Shown here piece after piece: positions 23,053 through 34,322 of a DNA stretch of 64,000 nt (its first letter is position 1; each line of letters starts with the position of its first letter). Position numbers and translations under genes: made by a program. Below the pieces are notes generated by a model. The model was not told where the DNA came from, ran no database searches, and saw only the letters and a program-made list of their open reading frames with translations. Source of the stretch: Tulasnella sp. 424. Lineage: Eukaryota; Basidiomycota; Agaricomycetes; Cantharellales; Tulasnellaceae. The stretch lies in the NCBI GenBank assembly GCA_019633425.1, contig WSUB01000124.1, forward strand, positions 1 to 64,000, in the 5' to 3' direction.

Positions 23053-26000
23053 ATGGGAGACCATCCGTCGCAGTTCTCAACACCGGCAACCGGTCCCAAC
23101 CATCCAGCACCGACGCCCCGACCCTCTTCTTCAAACGTTCTCCCAAACTCCTCCCCATCAAACCCGAACGAATCCCCCGAATCAAACAACACCAAAAACT
23201 CGAACCCATCGAATCCCGTCGCCGTACCCGCTGGGTCATCGCCGTCCCCGACGTCCCCAACGTCCCCAGTGGGCACCGGACCGAGTGCCCGAGGCCATCA
23301 CAGGATCGGGTCCTCGTCCACAAACACCTCTAATTACCCTTCCTGGCTCCCCCGTCGGCCTCCTCCGCCTGAACCGCCCGGAAGCACCGTAGGCGGGATG
23401 ACCACGCGGCCGTCGACTCGGGCGGGATTTGATAGCCCCGACGATTTGGAGGAATTCGACTGGGAGCTCGTCGTGGGGCCTGAAGCAGCCCGGGAAGAGG
23501 CTTTGAATTCGTCAGACGGCGAAGACGCACAGCCTAGAACGTCAAGAGAGCAACGGAGGCACACCCACAGCGGCTTGCCGACGGCGTTCCCCAGCCAGCT
23601 TATCGCTCCCAAAGGCGAACGCAAACCCACCCCACGCTCGGTACGAATCGTCTCCGTTCCAGGAGGTGGTCCTCAACAGCAAGTTCTTGCCGGTCCCAGT
23701 CGAACTCGCGATACATCCGAAACGACGAGGGTCCCCAGCGGGAGTGCGCCACCGCCTGCGATTGGGTCTGGGTCTCGAGCGTTCTCTCGAGCTACTGGGA
23801 GCGCGTTGGTCTCTCCGACCTTGTACTCTTCCTTCCCTTCGAGAGGCGGGACCGCTGGAGCGAAGAATCGTTATTCTCGGACGGGACGATCGAGCACTCT
23901 GCCACCCATGGCGATCCACTTGATGCAGAATCCGGGAGCCGCTGTTCACCCGACCCCCATGGGCCCACTCCCGATTCAGCATGTGCGTCCACCGAGGTTC
24001 CGAACTCCCAAGTTCCACCCAACGCTTCTTCGGGATCCGAGTGCGTTAACGAGGGCGAGGTTCTATTTGTGGGGTCTATTTGTAGTATTCGGGCATATCA
24101 TAATCCAGTCCTTTTTGGACTTTAATATCGTGTACATGATGATTCAGTGAGTCTCTTGGCTTTTTTTAAATATTGTCGCCCGCTTACTCACACTTTTGAA
24201 ATCAGGGTTGCCAAACACCCCACGCCTTCACCTTTAGGAACCGACTCCTCGCAACGGAATTGGACGCTGGCTACTGTGGCGTACATCGCTTGCTGGGTGA
24301 TATGGCTGTTTGGAGTCGTGCTGCTTTACGAGAGCATATACTGCTTCTGGAGAAGGTGGCGCGTTAGTAAGTGGCTGTCCTCACATACACCTCACCGAAT
24401 ACGTCATTGATTTTTTTCACTTGTTGCAGAGCGGCCACTCGTCATCCCAATCTACCTATCCACCCCAGCATTCAACCTAGTATCATTAACCTCTTACACC
24501 AACTTCTGCTTCCTTCAACACATCCGATGGAGTGCCTTGGGGGAGTATAATCCCGTGACGGAAGAGAGCGAGGTGGGCTCCTTGGCAGCGAGGAAACCTG
24601 CGGAGCGGAGAGCGGTCGAGGAGGAGCAGCAGCAACAGAATCAAGCAGAGGCGGATGATGGAGAGCGTCACCATCGGACTGAGCAGTCACCAGTCGAGCA
24701 GCATCGGACAGAAGGAGGAGCGGATCCTGAAAGTGCTGAAGCACGGCCAGAGAACCCCAACTCCGAATCGTCCATCTCCTACGCGACGCCCTCGAATGGA
24801 AACGGCGGGACGGATCAGCAAAATCAATCCACTCCCGAGTCCGCGAAACGCAACTCCGGCGGAACGACCAACGGCAACGGCAAACACCAGCGGCAAATCT
24901 CTCAAGCTCGAACGGTTTCTTCTGCTCCTTCGAAAGGCCGTTTCTCGGAGGGAGTGGAGAGCAGCGACGGGCTTGCCCTGAGCGAAGGACGGCCGCCGAT
25001 TTCGGAACTGGCTTCGGACCACGAGGACGAGATCGTTTCTGCTGCGGATGTGAAGGGGCAGCAACGAGCGTCGGAGGACCCTCAGCGGCCCAGCGGGACC
25101 GCCGCCGCTATTCCGTTTCCACGGACTGTACGCCGCGGTGCGAACGGTTCTACGTTCTTCGAACATCGCATGTCGTATTCGTCCACGGCCTCGAGCTCGT
25201 CGGTCGGATCGTCGAGGCAAGAGGGCCGCAACGTCGCTCAGTTCATCGCCGAATCGTGCTGGTTCTATTCCCAGAATATGCCTACGATCGTCACGCTCGT
25301 GCCCCGCCTGGCCTTGACGCTCGCTTTGTACTTGGCGTTTGTGGGTCCGAGCACCGGTGCGACGTTGGGCTCGAATAACTCGTTGGGAAGGGATGGAACG
25401 TTCTTTGGTGGACATGGAGAGTTGAGCGGGTATGCCAAGGTTATCGTTTGGTTGCAAATCGCTTGGGGGCTTTGGAGGAGTATTGTTTTGCTTGGAAGCT
25501 GGTATGTTCGAGGCTGTTTAATTTGGGAGGGAGACGACTTATTGACTTTGTTGGCGTTTTAGGATCGGGCTTTGGATGCTTTCTGGACTTGGATGTGCCG
25601 GACTTTGTGGACCTCGGTACCGTTGGGAAGAGATGCCTTCTGGGCTCGAACACGACGAAGACAGTCCTCTCCCTTACTCGCGCCGAGATGAAGAGAAGCG
25701 GAGGTCGGCAATGGTCTCAGGCTCTGGTGACGCGCAAGCTGAACCTCACGCGTACAACTCCCGTCGGCATTCACGGATCGCCGAGAACCGTCTATCCTCG
25801 TTCACAATCGCCGACCCAAGGTTCTCTGACCGAACTGGCCGCCGAGCCTTCTCCGACCCGGACGACCACACCCTCAACTGGTCTTGGATGGAACGCTGCC
25901 GGGATCGCATCTGGGATACCTGGGAGTTCTGCCTCACCCGGTCGAATACCGCGCACCGTGGTGGAGATCAACAACAGGACGCTTACTGGCATGCGTGGAG

Positions 26001-28314
26001 GAGCGCTGGTGCCCCGCTTGCCGGGGATACGGAACGGACTCGTGAAATGTCGGAGAAGCAAGGAACGGGCGCGACGCTGGCTGTGGCATCGGCAAACTCG
26101 AGGTTGACTCCCATGTCGCCCGGCCTCAGTTCGACTATGACCGCCGTCGGAACTCCTATACCGTTCAGCTCTCTGACCACCAGTACCATGTCGGGTCTCC
26201 CCGCTTACCAACCAGGCGCCGGTGGATACGGCCAGATGGATACCATGTTGTCGACTTTACAAGAGATGTCGAGTAACCCGTCGTTGGCAGCTTCTTCAGC
26301 GCCAGTTGGTGCCAGCCCGGCAACTGTCCCTCAGCCTTTGCCGATCTTCTCAACACCTCAAGCACCTCGGCGCGGCATTTTGACTCAGGAACTGTTCGCT
26401 GGCCCACTCCCCGAAACGAGGTCGTCCCCACCCAAACCGGATGATGGAGCTTGGCTTGGTAGCAGCGCTGTCCCATTAGGAGGTCCCCCATCAGGCAACC
26501 CGTCTCCCATCCCTTATCCTTTCCCGGCGTATTCATCCGCCCAACAGCACTCTCCCAAGACGAATTTGCCCTTCCCCTTGGCTCCTGTGGTGGTTGCCAA
26601 CGAACAGAGTGTCATCCAGGTCCCTCCAGCAAGCCGGCATCCCGCAAACGTCTTCCCAACACCTGCCCCGACCATTCATTCGCTGCCGTTCCCCGCTGGC
26701 GCATCTTCCTCTGGTATGAGCCCCGGTCGTCAACCTCATGAAGAACTCGTCGAGTACTATGACGATGCGGAGCACGGCGTCTTGGCTCACATGCGCTCCC
26801 AGATTGGTTCTCAAGGTACCGGAAGCATGTCGAGTCTTGGTCAGCCAATTCAGTCCCGCTACCCCGTTGGCTATCGCAGACCTCGAGGACGACGCAGCTC
26901 AGCTTCGGCCAGTGGCTCCGGCGTTGCCTCAAGCCACAGGGTCTCAGACGCCTCCGCCTCCGCTCTTGGATCTCAGCAACGAAGCCCCCGAGACTCGTTT
27001 ATCTCCGGTTCTGGTTCTGGCTCTGGTTACGGTTCGCAAGCTCAGATCCGCAGTCAACGGAGCAGGATTTCCGGTGTGTCCAACGGATATGTTGAAGGGG
27101 AGCTTTACTATGCAGAAGAAGAGTCCCTTGGCTCGAGGATTAGTTCGCCTGTCGGTCCTGGCATGGCTGGTGTGGGGGCTGGAGGTGGTCTTGGTCCACG
27201 AGGATCCCTTCTCAATCTAGGATCGCAGCCACCGTCGCCCCTTGATCAATACGCCCTAGACCCTCCTCCAAGCCACCCCTCAGGTAGCCGCCGTCGGGCA
27301 GGAACGTTACCCTCTCCGTCTTCTTCTGGATTCGTTCCTCCTCCGGTTGTGCCACTTCCAGGTCCAGTTGGCAGCCTTCGCGGCCGCCTTGCGAGCGCTC
27401 CAAGCCCACCTTCGCCATCGACTCGAGAGTACTTTGCCCCCATGCCCGGTCAAGACATCGACATGCCCACATTTGCCCAAGCCTACGGACCGGATGACGA
27501 TGATGAATTCGACGGCTCTCAAGAAGCAGCAGAACGGGAAGACAGTGTTGGTTTACTATCTCAAGCACCGTCTCGACGCAGCTCCGCCTCCGGACTCAAC
27601 CTTCGCTCACGAGCAAGCCAGATTTCACTCCACCGACGAAGCAATAACTCGCGTCCAGTCTCTGTCACCAGCCCAACTCACCTCTCACCAGGAGCCGTCC
27701 GCTCACGCACTACGTCTTTTATCGGCCGTCAAGCAGGTGAATCTAGAGAAAGTTTGCACTCTGGTTCAAGAGGATCGTTGGTCGTTCCTGAAGCGCGGTC
27801 GAGGACAGGTTCGGACGCTGGACCGAGCGATCGACGCACCTCGCAATACAGTGACGCCCGCAGCCGTACCCACTCTGGTACTGGTAGCCATCTCGAAGGT
27901 TCAGTAGAGAGCGCCGGCCCTGGACCAGGTCATGACATGACCTTCGGCGTTCAGGTGGACTGGCAGACTCCTGAGATGCTCCATGCTACTGAAGGTGACG
28001 GCGAAGGAAGTGCCTCTGGCCGGCGAGCCTCCAGTCAGCCTGGCCGACAGGACTCTGCCTCTGCCTCTCCTGCAGCTCCCCAAGTTCCAGGTCCTTCTAC
28101 CCGAAGCCGTCCAATCGACATCAACGCTCCTGCTGGTAGCCGGCCCGACCTGAGCAGCGCCGACGCATCCTTCGTTACGGCACTCCCATCAGTGGCAGCG
28201 TCGACGACCGACACCGTGGGTATCAGCGAGGCTTCAAGCGAGCGAACCTGGGAGCGAGGACGATCGAGGAGATACTTCATGGAGGGCGGTGCAGGGGCGG
28301 TCGGCCCACGATGA
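23053..28314 (+). CDS. Large membrane protein with about five TM segments and a long disordered tail (1692 aa)
   Basis: Exons are 23053-24146, 24206-24366, 24430-25501 and 25563-28314, and the ATG has a good context (ACCATGG). Residues 1-330 are Ser/Pro-rich and probably disordered. Hydrophobic segments lie near 337-362, 384-411, 420-446, 702-724 and 755-792. The stretch between the third and fourth is acidic and Gln/Ser-rich. The last 900 residues are almost entirely low-complexity Ser/Pro/Gly sequence. I recognise no named domain. It may be a scaffold-like integral membrane protein; the place in the cell is unknown. Its 3' end faces the RdRP gene A, with 242 bp between the stop codons. Decayed copies of its last exon lie at about 33560 and 39511. 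Confidence 0.75.
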
Positions 28315-28556
28315 CACTGGTTGACCTCGTTTGCACCATTTTTGTACATTTTCGTTCCAGGTCATCCTCCTGTATCTCGAAGTTTTGGATTCGGCCTTTC
28401 CCCATTTGTCATTTTTTTAGCCCACTTTATCTCCAGTACATTATTTCATTTGTGCTTCATTTCTCCTTTCAAGTTTACTGTGTTTAGATGTTACATGAGG
28501 TTCCGCGCTCTAGTATACATGTTTCGCTACGATATCTCCGAGAGCTCCGGTCCATT
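28315..28556. terminator. Shared 3' region between convergent genes
   Basis: These 242 bp separate the stop codons of the membrane-protein gene (plus) and the RdRP gene A (minus), so both 3' untranslated regions lie here. T-rich runs occur near 28340 and 28410-28445. The part from about 28449 is repeated beside RdRP copies B and C. Confidence 0.5.
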
Positions 28557-31500
28557 CTATTCAAAATCCTCCACGTAACCGGAATGCAGTTGCATCCCAT
28601 CGGCGAACTCCTGACTTATAGTCTGGCAAGGGCGGTCGAGCGCCTTTGTTTCAAAGTCAGGACAGAACGATGGGTGTAGGGAAAGTTCAGTACCTTGAGA
28701 TAACAAAGATCTCTCGTAGCGACGCTAAACGCGAATTGCCCAGTGACTAGAACACGCTGGTGAAATAAAAGTGCAGTCAGTTCGCTAGCAGGATTGAGTC
28801 CGCTGTGCTGGAAAGGTGCACCTTATGAGACAGTGAATATGCGCAAGACGCCTTGAGCAGGGCAAGTTCCTTAGGGCTCATCGGAGTCAGAAGATCGTCC
28901 AGAGGTACCGCTTCGGCGAATTCAAACGAAAGGCGCCGAAGTGTATCCTGACGCGTAACAATGTCAAGAGAAGTGAATTTCTTTCCTGTTAGCACATAGT
29001 GCTCCTTGGCGATTGGAACTATGGCCGAATAGATTTGGGTCAAGTCAGCAGCGTAAGACCCGTTCCCTTTCTTAACGACCCAAGTGATGGCCCGACTGAT
29101 TGCTTGCATCCAGTGATCCAAAGGGTCGATATCCCGCGTTACGAGCGATGAATCGACATCTACGTCGTCAATGAGGCGCCGAAGGGCCCCTACAGCCTCT
29201 TTCTGACTAATGTCGTGTTCCCTCTGCTTGAGTTGAGCTCGACAAGCGCTAGCCCACTTCCGCACCACCTCGGTTTGAGCGGAACGCCATTTAGTGTCTC
29301 GTCCAATGCGATCATCAAACCGCTTCAAAATCTCACGGTGAAGGCTTTCGCCAGCATCGCGAAGCTGGTCCATAACAAACGGTCCGAAACCCTTGTCCCG
29401 AAGAATCTGGCGCTCGACTACGTTGTTGCGTTCGTTGCTATATTCGGTCTTCCTTTTGTATTCGCGACCTCTTTTCCACTTGACCCGGCCGAAGGGCTTG
29501 TACTGCTTAGCGTCGGCTCTCTGGGTTTCCTCCTTGACGGATTTGCCTGTTTTGGAACCGTCAAGACCCTCTGTGAACCTGAAAATATGTGGTCAGATCC
29601 GGTTTGGGCCAAAAAAAAAAAAACAATGCGGAAGTCGATTAGGCGCTTACATGTGTCCAAGATGGATTGCCTCTGGGTGACCCATCCCCTGTGATGATGA
29701 AATATAGATTGAGCCACGGGCAGCAAGCATTACAAAAGAACTTACATGCATGTATACAGCAAGCTCGTGAAATATGGAGTACTCGCCGGGATACATGTTC
29801 AATGGAAGGAGAAGGATGTCAGAAAGGCGCCCCGCGAAGCGTGTGACGCTCTGCTGCTTCTCTGCCAGCAACCCAGCCACTGAGCCATTTTCAGACTGGT
29901 ATGAGCTCTTGACACATTCCGGGACCTCAAGAGCCTTATCAGTTGCCGCATTTCTAAAATGTTTCACCAATGAATCTTCTAGAATGACTTGTGCCTTGTC
30001 TAGTGGCAGTGAGTTCGAAGTTCGAAGCACTATGCTCAACGCATAGACCAAGAAGAACCTTACCTCCGTCATAATCTTTGCGTGCCGATAGTTTAGACGA
30101 ACGTCAGTGTCAGTATTATGGAACAGTGACCTAGACCACTCACCGCCACCACCCAACCGACTCGCCAATGACCGGTCTTTGTTCTTCACCGAGACCACGA
30201 TGACATCTTTGAGCTGATGGAGTCGAGGGTGATTTACGATTTTCACCTATAATGCCCAAAGTTGTGGAATTCGACTCCTGGTCGAGCTGCTGACGGGAGA
30301 CATACCTTCCGAACGTCTGTCTCCTGCTTGGCGGGGTTTCTCAAAATCTGGCGAGTTTTATAAGCATTGCATTTCCCGCTAGAGCAGACAGCCACCCACC
30401 AGGCACGGGCCTTGTAGTACAGTTACTTTGCTGCCGTCAATATCCATCGGCTCCGACAAGGAAATGGATATTTCGTCCGGTTCTAGTACACCCAGCGGGT
30501 CTAGAACGGGCAAGGATCAGTCTACGATAGCATGCAATATTCCTTAACACACCCGGAACCAGTGTCCCAGTCAGAGCATGTGGAACCTTGATTTTGAATT
30601 TATCCACATATCCCGCTAGAGTTTCGTCAAGTCGGTGCCATAGTTTCTGTTTGAGGTACGGGAGGGACTCCGGCCTAAACCCTGCCTGAAGGTTGACAAG
30701 GCATGTCTCCGCTATACAAGAGGGACATCCGCTGATATCGTCTGGCCACCAAGCTGTACTTCGCTCATCTCCTTCCGGTTCACCTTCCTCCTGGTCCTCT
30801 TCTACTTCATCCCAACTCCTAGCTGACAGCCCTCTAGCACGCGCCATCCCTCGAGCAAGTCGGGTTCTTCGGGAGCCCAAAACATTCTGGGTTTGGGCGA
30901 CAGCATGAGCGAGCTTCACAAGAGGTTTGTCCTCTGGCCAATCGACCAAACCGCTAAAGTCTTCCTCGAAACAATTCCTTTGGAGGTCGAGGAAAACGCT
31001 CGTAGGAACGCCGTTGTGTGAGAGGATCTGGATGGACTCCGCGGAGAGACGCGCAGGAGTCGAGATTTTTGCGGGTCGAACGATGTCGATGGTGAGTTTT
31101 GCTTCGTCCGTAGCATATCGGGGGTCCATTTGGATCTTGATTTGGCTTGGACGGAGGATGATGTCTCCGGGCTCTGCTGGTTCGTAGGGTGGAGGGAGCA
31201 TGGCCAGTGCCATACCCTTTGCTCCCAAAAACCGAAGCTGAACCGCTGAGATGGGGTGATGGAGCTTCAAGTTTTCTTGAATAGTCTTGAGGGTATCCCT
31301 CGAGATCCGTCCGCAACCGTCGGTCAAGACTTTTTCCGAAGGGCACTTGTCGCCATCATGCGGGAGCTCTAAAGACAGAAATAGATGAGTGGCACGGAAC
31401 ACCGTGCTGGTCAGATTTCCCTACCGAGATCATTCTGCCTTAAAACTCTTCCGGGATGAATCCGAGAACCAGGCACTGTATCCGAGAAGGACAGCTGGAA

Positions 31501-32910
31501 TCGGGCGCGCCATTTGCTGACGGACTGATTCTGATTAAGTTCCATAGGATTAAGGTAATTTATCATCCATTGGATGCCAACAGCCTCGTCTGGCCTCTCC
31601 GTCGAAGGATCGTGTCCTGGCCGGCGTGCATTGGCATCGACTAATGTGACCTTTTTCGTAGAAGCGTCGAGCACGTAAAAGTCTCGCCCAAAGAATCTAT
31701 GGCAAGACTTGAGATAGCGCTTGAGAGTGGGTTGTCGTAGAGCATCCTTTGTGATCCGAACGGTGATGCAAGAGCGAGAATGGAAAGCTCTCGCTAGACG
31801 AGTATTTAGCGGAGGGAAAGTAATTCATGTTCGATTATGTGCTTACCAAATTGAGTAGATTTCCCAATAGTGGGAGCGTTTAAATGCATTCTAAACATCT
31901 TCTTCCTGTCGTCCCAATCGAGCGTGGTTGAGAATTGTACTTTGCCTCCGTACCACCCATCCTCCGCCTTCAACCCGATTCCTTCGTCAGTTCCTTTCTC
32001 CCAGGCTTGGTCTTCGCGGTCTAGTTCCTCCCAAGGCGCCGTCACCGCAGACTCTCGACTATTCTGAGCCCACTGTTGGAACTTCTCCGACGTGTTGCCG
32101 TCACGTTTCGAGGAGTGGCCTCGAATAATCTGACGGAGGGTCGAAGCGACGGAGACATGGCTCCCTCGTAGCTCAGATAAAAGAGTATCTGATATCGTCA
32201 CAGGACGCTGACTAGTCAGTCGAGCGAATTCCCATTTGATTCCCCACGCGATGTCCGGGTTCTTGAGACGCTCAGGGTCCGCGACGATATTGACGCCATA
32301 GGGGTAGACAGAGCTGTAGCTATTTTTGACTTGCCCTTCCTCCATAGCGGAACCCTTCTGAATCACTATAGCGAAAGTTGATTCTCAACAAGTCCAGTCC
32401 TACGAGTGATATCTTTCTATTCGCACCTGTCAAGCGCTCTGCTGATCCTGAGTTGCCATCTTGAACGTGGTGTTCGGGGGAGGGACATTTTAGGGAGGAG
32501 CGAGAACCGCTGGCTGAACTTCCGGAAAGACAACCTATGTCCGGGGGCGTCAGGATCGCCTGAGCTAGCGCGAGGTTACTCTCTTTCGGCTGACTTCCCG
32601 CAGTTGTGGGCAACTTGTTTGGGGTTTCGTAGGCCAGTTGGCTAAATGGTGACCTCCACTGAGTCAAAGTCTCGAAAGCTGAGAAGATGGCGGTGTTCGG
32701 CTCTGCGTTTTGTGATCCTCCCTCCACATCGGTAGAAATGCTGCTCTTGGGTGTATGTGGCCGCTCGACACACGTGAGAGAATTCGCTACGTTAGAATCT
32801 GGTGATCCACCTATAGATTGGGTATGCTCTACGTCTGCGCCTCCACTGTCGGTCTGGCTGCTAGAAAAGAATTGGCTAAGGAGATTTTCTAACGCCGAGA
32901 GCATGGCCAT
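28557..32910 (-). CDS. RNA-dependent RNA polymerase, copy A (1214 aa, intact)
   Basis: Thirteen exons join in frame: 32910-32427, 32365-31847, 31793-31425, 31368-30553, 30500-30400, 30347-30306, 30246-30144, 30075-30064, 29999-29746, 29688-29651, 29578-28822, 28756-28694 and 28643-28557. This is a eukaryotic RdRP of the QDE-1/RDR1 type. It shows TDGCGRIS, the QLRFLGAKGMA segment, ILRNP, the catalytic GGGDYDGDKA (Asp 812, 814 and 816) and LDGSKTGKSV. By family knowledge it copies single-stranded RNA into double-stranded RNA for Dicer in RNA silencing. The N-terminal 160 residues are Ser-rich and poorly conserved. A 12-nt exon (30075-30064) carries the core of the active site. Compared with copies B and C, the first two exons are fused and the acidic YDDEEWA box is missing. 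Confidence 0.9.
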
Positions 32911-33559
32911 CGGTGAAGAAGAAAGGAATTGGCTGCGGGCGAATTTTCGCTAGCTGAGCTGCTATCCGATGTGCGTTCCAAAGAAGTGAGTGTCTGCGAT
33001 TATATGTGAAGTCCAAGAATTCGAAGGAGGTCCCGAAGGAAGGAGGTCCCATCGGGACCGGGGTTTAGGTGGAGGAACAGACTCGAGAGCGCGCGCGAAC
33101 GGCGGTTAAAATATTTCGAGGTAGCCGGAGGAGACCGAGAGGTTGGAACCATGGTCGTTCGTTGCAATCAGACCGATCTCGGGTTCGGCTGGGTCGCCAA
33201 CCCTGGGGGAGACATCCGGCTGGATTCTGGCTTTGGACAGGTAAGAGGTACTATCTACGTATAATTATGTATCGTGATATTATACTATGGCGGTCGTCGT
33301 GATGACTGCTTGTTCGTTCAAAGGCGATGTGGAACCTCTTGGGCGGCCCCTAGAAGGGTTAGTTGCAAAATTCAAGGCCGCGAAACAAGTCCATGGCAGC
33401 CCACGTTGAAGCAAGCGGTTCTTTTAGTTTACTTTCAGATCATAGAACTAATGTAGTGGCTATGTTTATTTACAAGGGGGCGTCCGAGAAGCCGCAATAG
33501 CGAATAACGGACTTAGCGGAGGAGACGGATGAGTGGCTGGGCTGGTTCAGCAAGTCCGA
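32911..33559. other. Upstream region of RdRP copy A
   Basis: The first 110 bp upstream of copy A resemble the region upstream of copy C (TATGTGAAGTCCAAGAATT in both). The rest, to about 33530, has no gene and no clear relative in the window. Confidence 0.45.
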
Positions 33560-34322
33560 AACCACGGAAACAGCTGGTGCCACCCCGCTGAACCTCTGCC
33601 GATCCTTTCGACACCTCAAGCACCTAGGCGTGACCTTTTGACTTGGGATCTTCTCTCTGGACCACTCCCTGATACGACCTCGACTCTACTAAACTGGATA
33701 ACGGAGCTTGACTTGGCAGCAACGCTGTCTAATTAGCAGATCCCTCATTGGGCGCTCCGTATCCCATCCCTTATCCTTCCCTGCGTATTCGCCTTTCTAA
33801 CAACTCCCCGAGACGACTTTGTCTCTCCCCTTGGCTCCCGTGGTGGTGGCCAACGAGCAGAGTATGGTCCAGGTACCTCCGGTAAGCAGACATCCCGCAA
33901 ACGCCTTCCCAACACCTGCCCCAACCATTAAGTGACTGCCCTTCTTCGCCAAGGCATCATCTGGTGGCATGAGTCTTGGTTGTTAACCTCGCGAAGAATT
34001 CATCGGGTACTACGTACAACAACGGGGAGCACGTCATCTTCCCAGACTGGTTCTCAAGGTATTCGAAGCATGTCAAGTCTCGGTCAGCCAATTCAATCCT
34101 GCTATCCTATTGGCTAAGTACTATTCCGAAGGAGAGCCCCTTGACTCGAGCATTAGTTCTCTTGTCGGTCCTGTTAGGGCTGATGGGGGAGCAGGAGATG
34201 ATCTTGGTCCGCGCGGATCATTTGTGCTTCGTTCAATGTGTTTTCCAGGCTGCGGTATTTAGATGTCCACATTGAATGCTCTATTATACATGTTTCGCTA
34301 CGATATCCCGACGTATGTTCGC
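33560..34322 (+). pseudogene. Decayed fragment of the membrane-protein gene 3' end (copy in unit B)
   Basis: Sequence from 33560 aligns with the last exon of the gene at 23053-28314, starting near its position 26290 (for example CTCAAGCACCT). Two internal deletions join parent positions about 26880 to 27105 and about 27210 to 28449. Stops and frame breaks are many. The fragment runs into the 3' region shared with the RdRP. It is a relic carried by segmental duplication, not a gene. Confidence 0.8.

Noticed and set aside
22806..23392. Long open frames on both strands just before and across the membrane-gene start
   Set aside because: They overlap the start of the four-exon membrane gene in other frames, lack splice and start context and have biased composition; they look like shadows of its Ser/Pro-rich coding sequence.
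24687..25457. 256-codon minus-strand frame inside the membrane gene
   Set aside because: It is antisense to a coding exon, Arg-rich as expected for the complement of Ser-rich codons, and has no gene features of its own.
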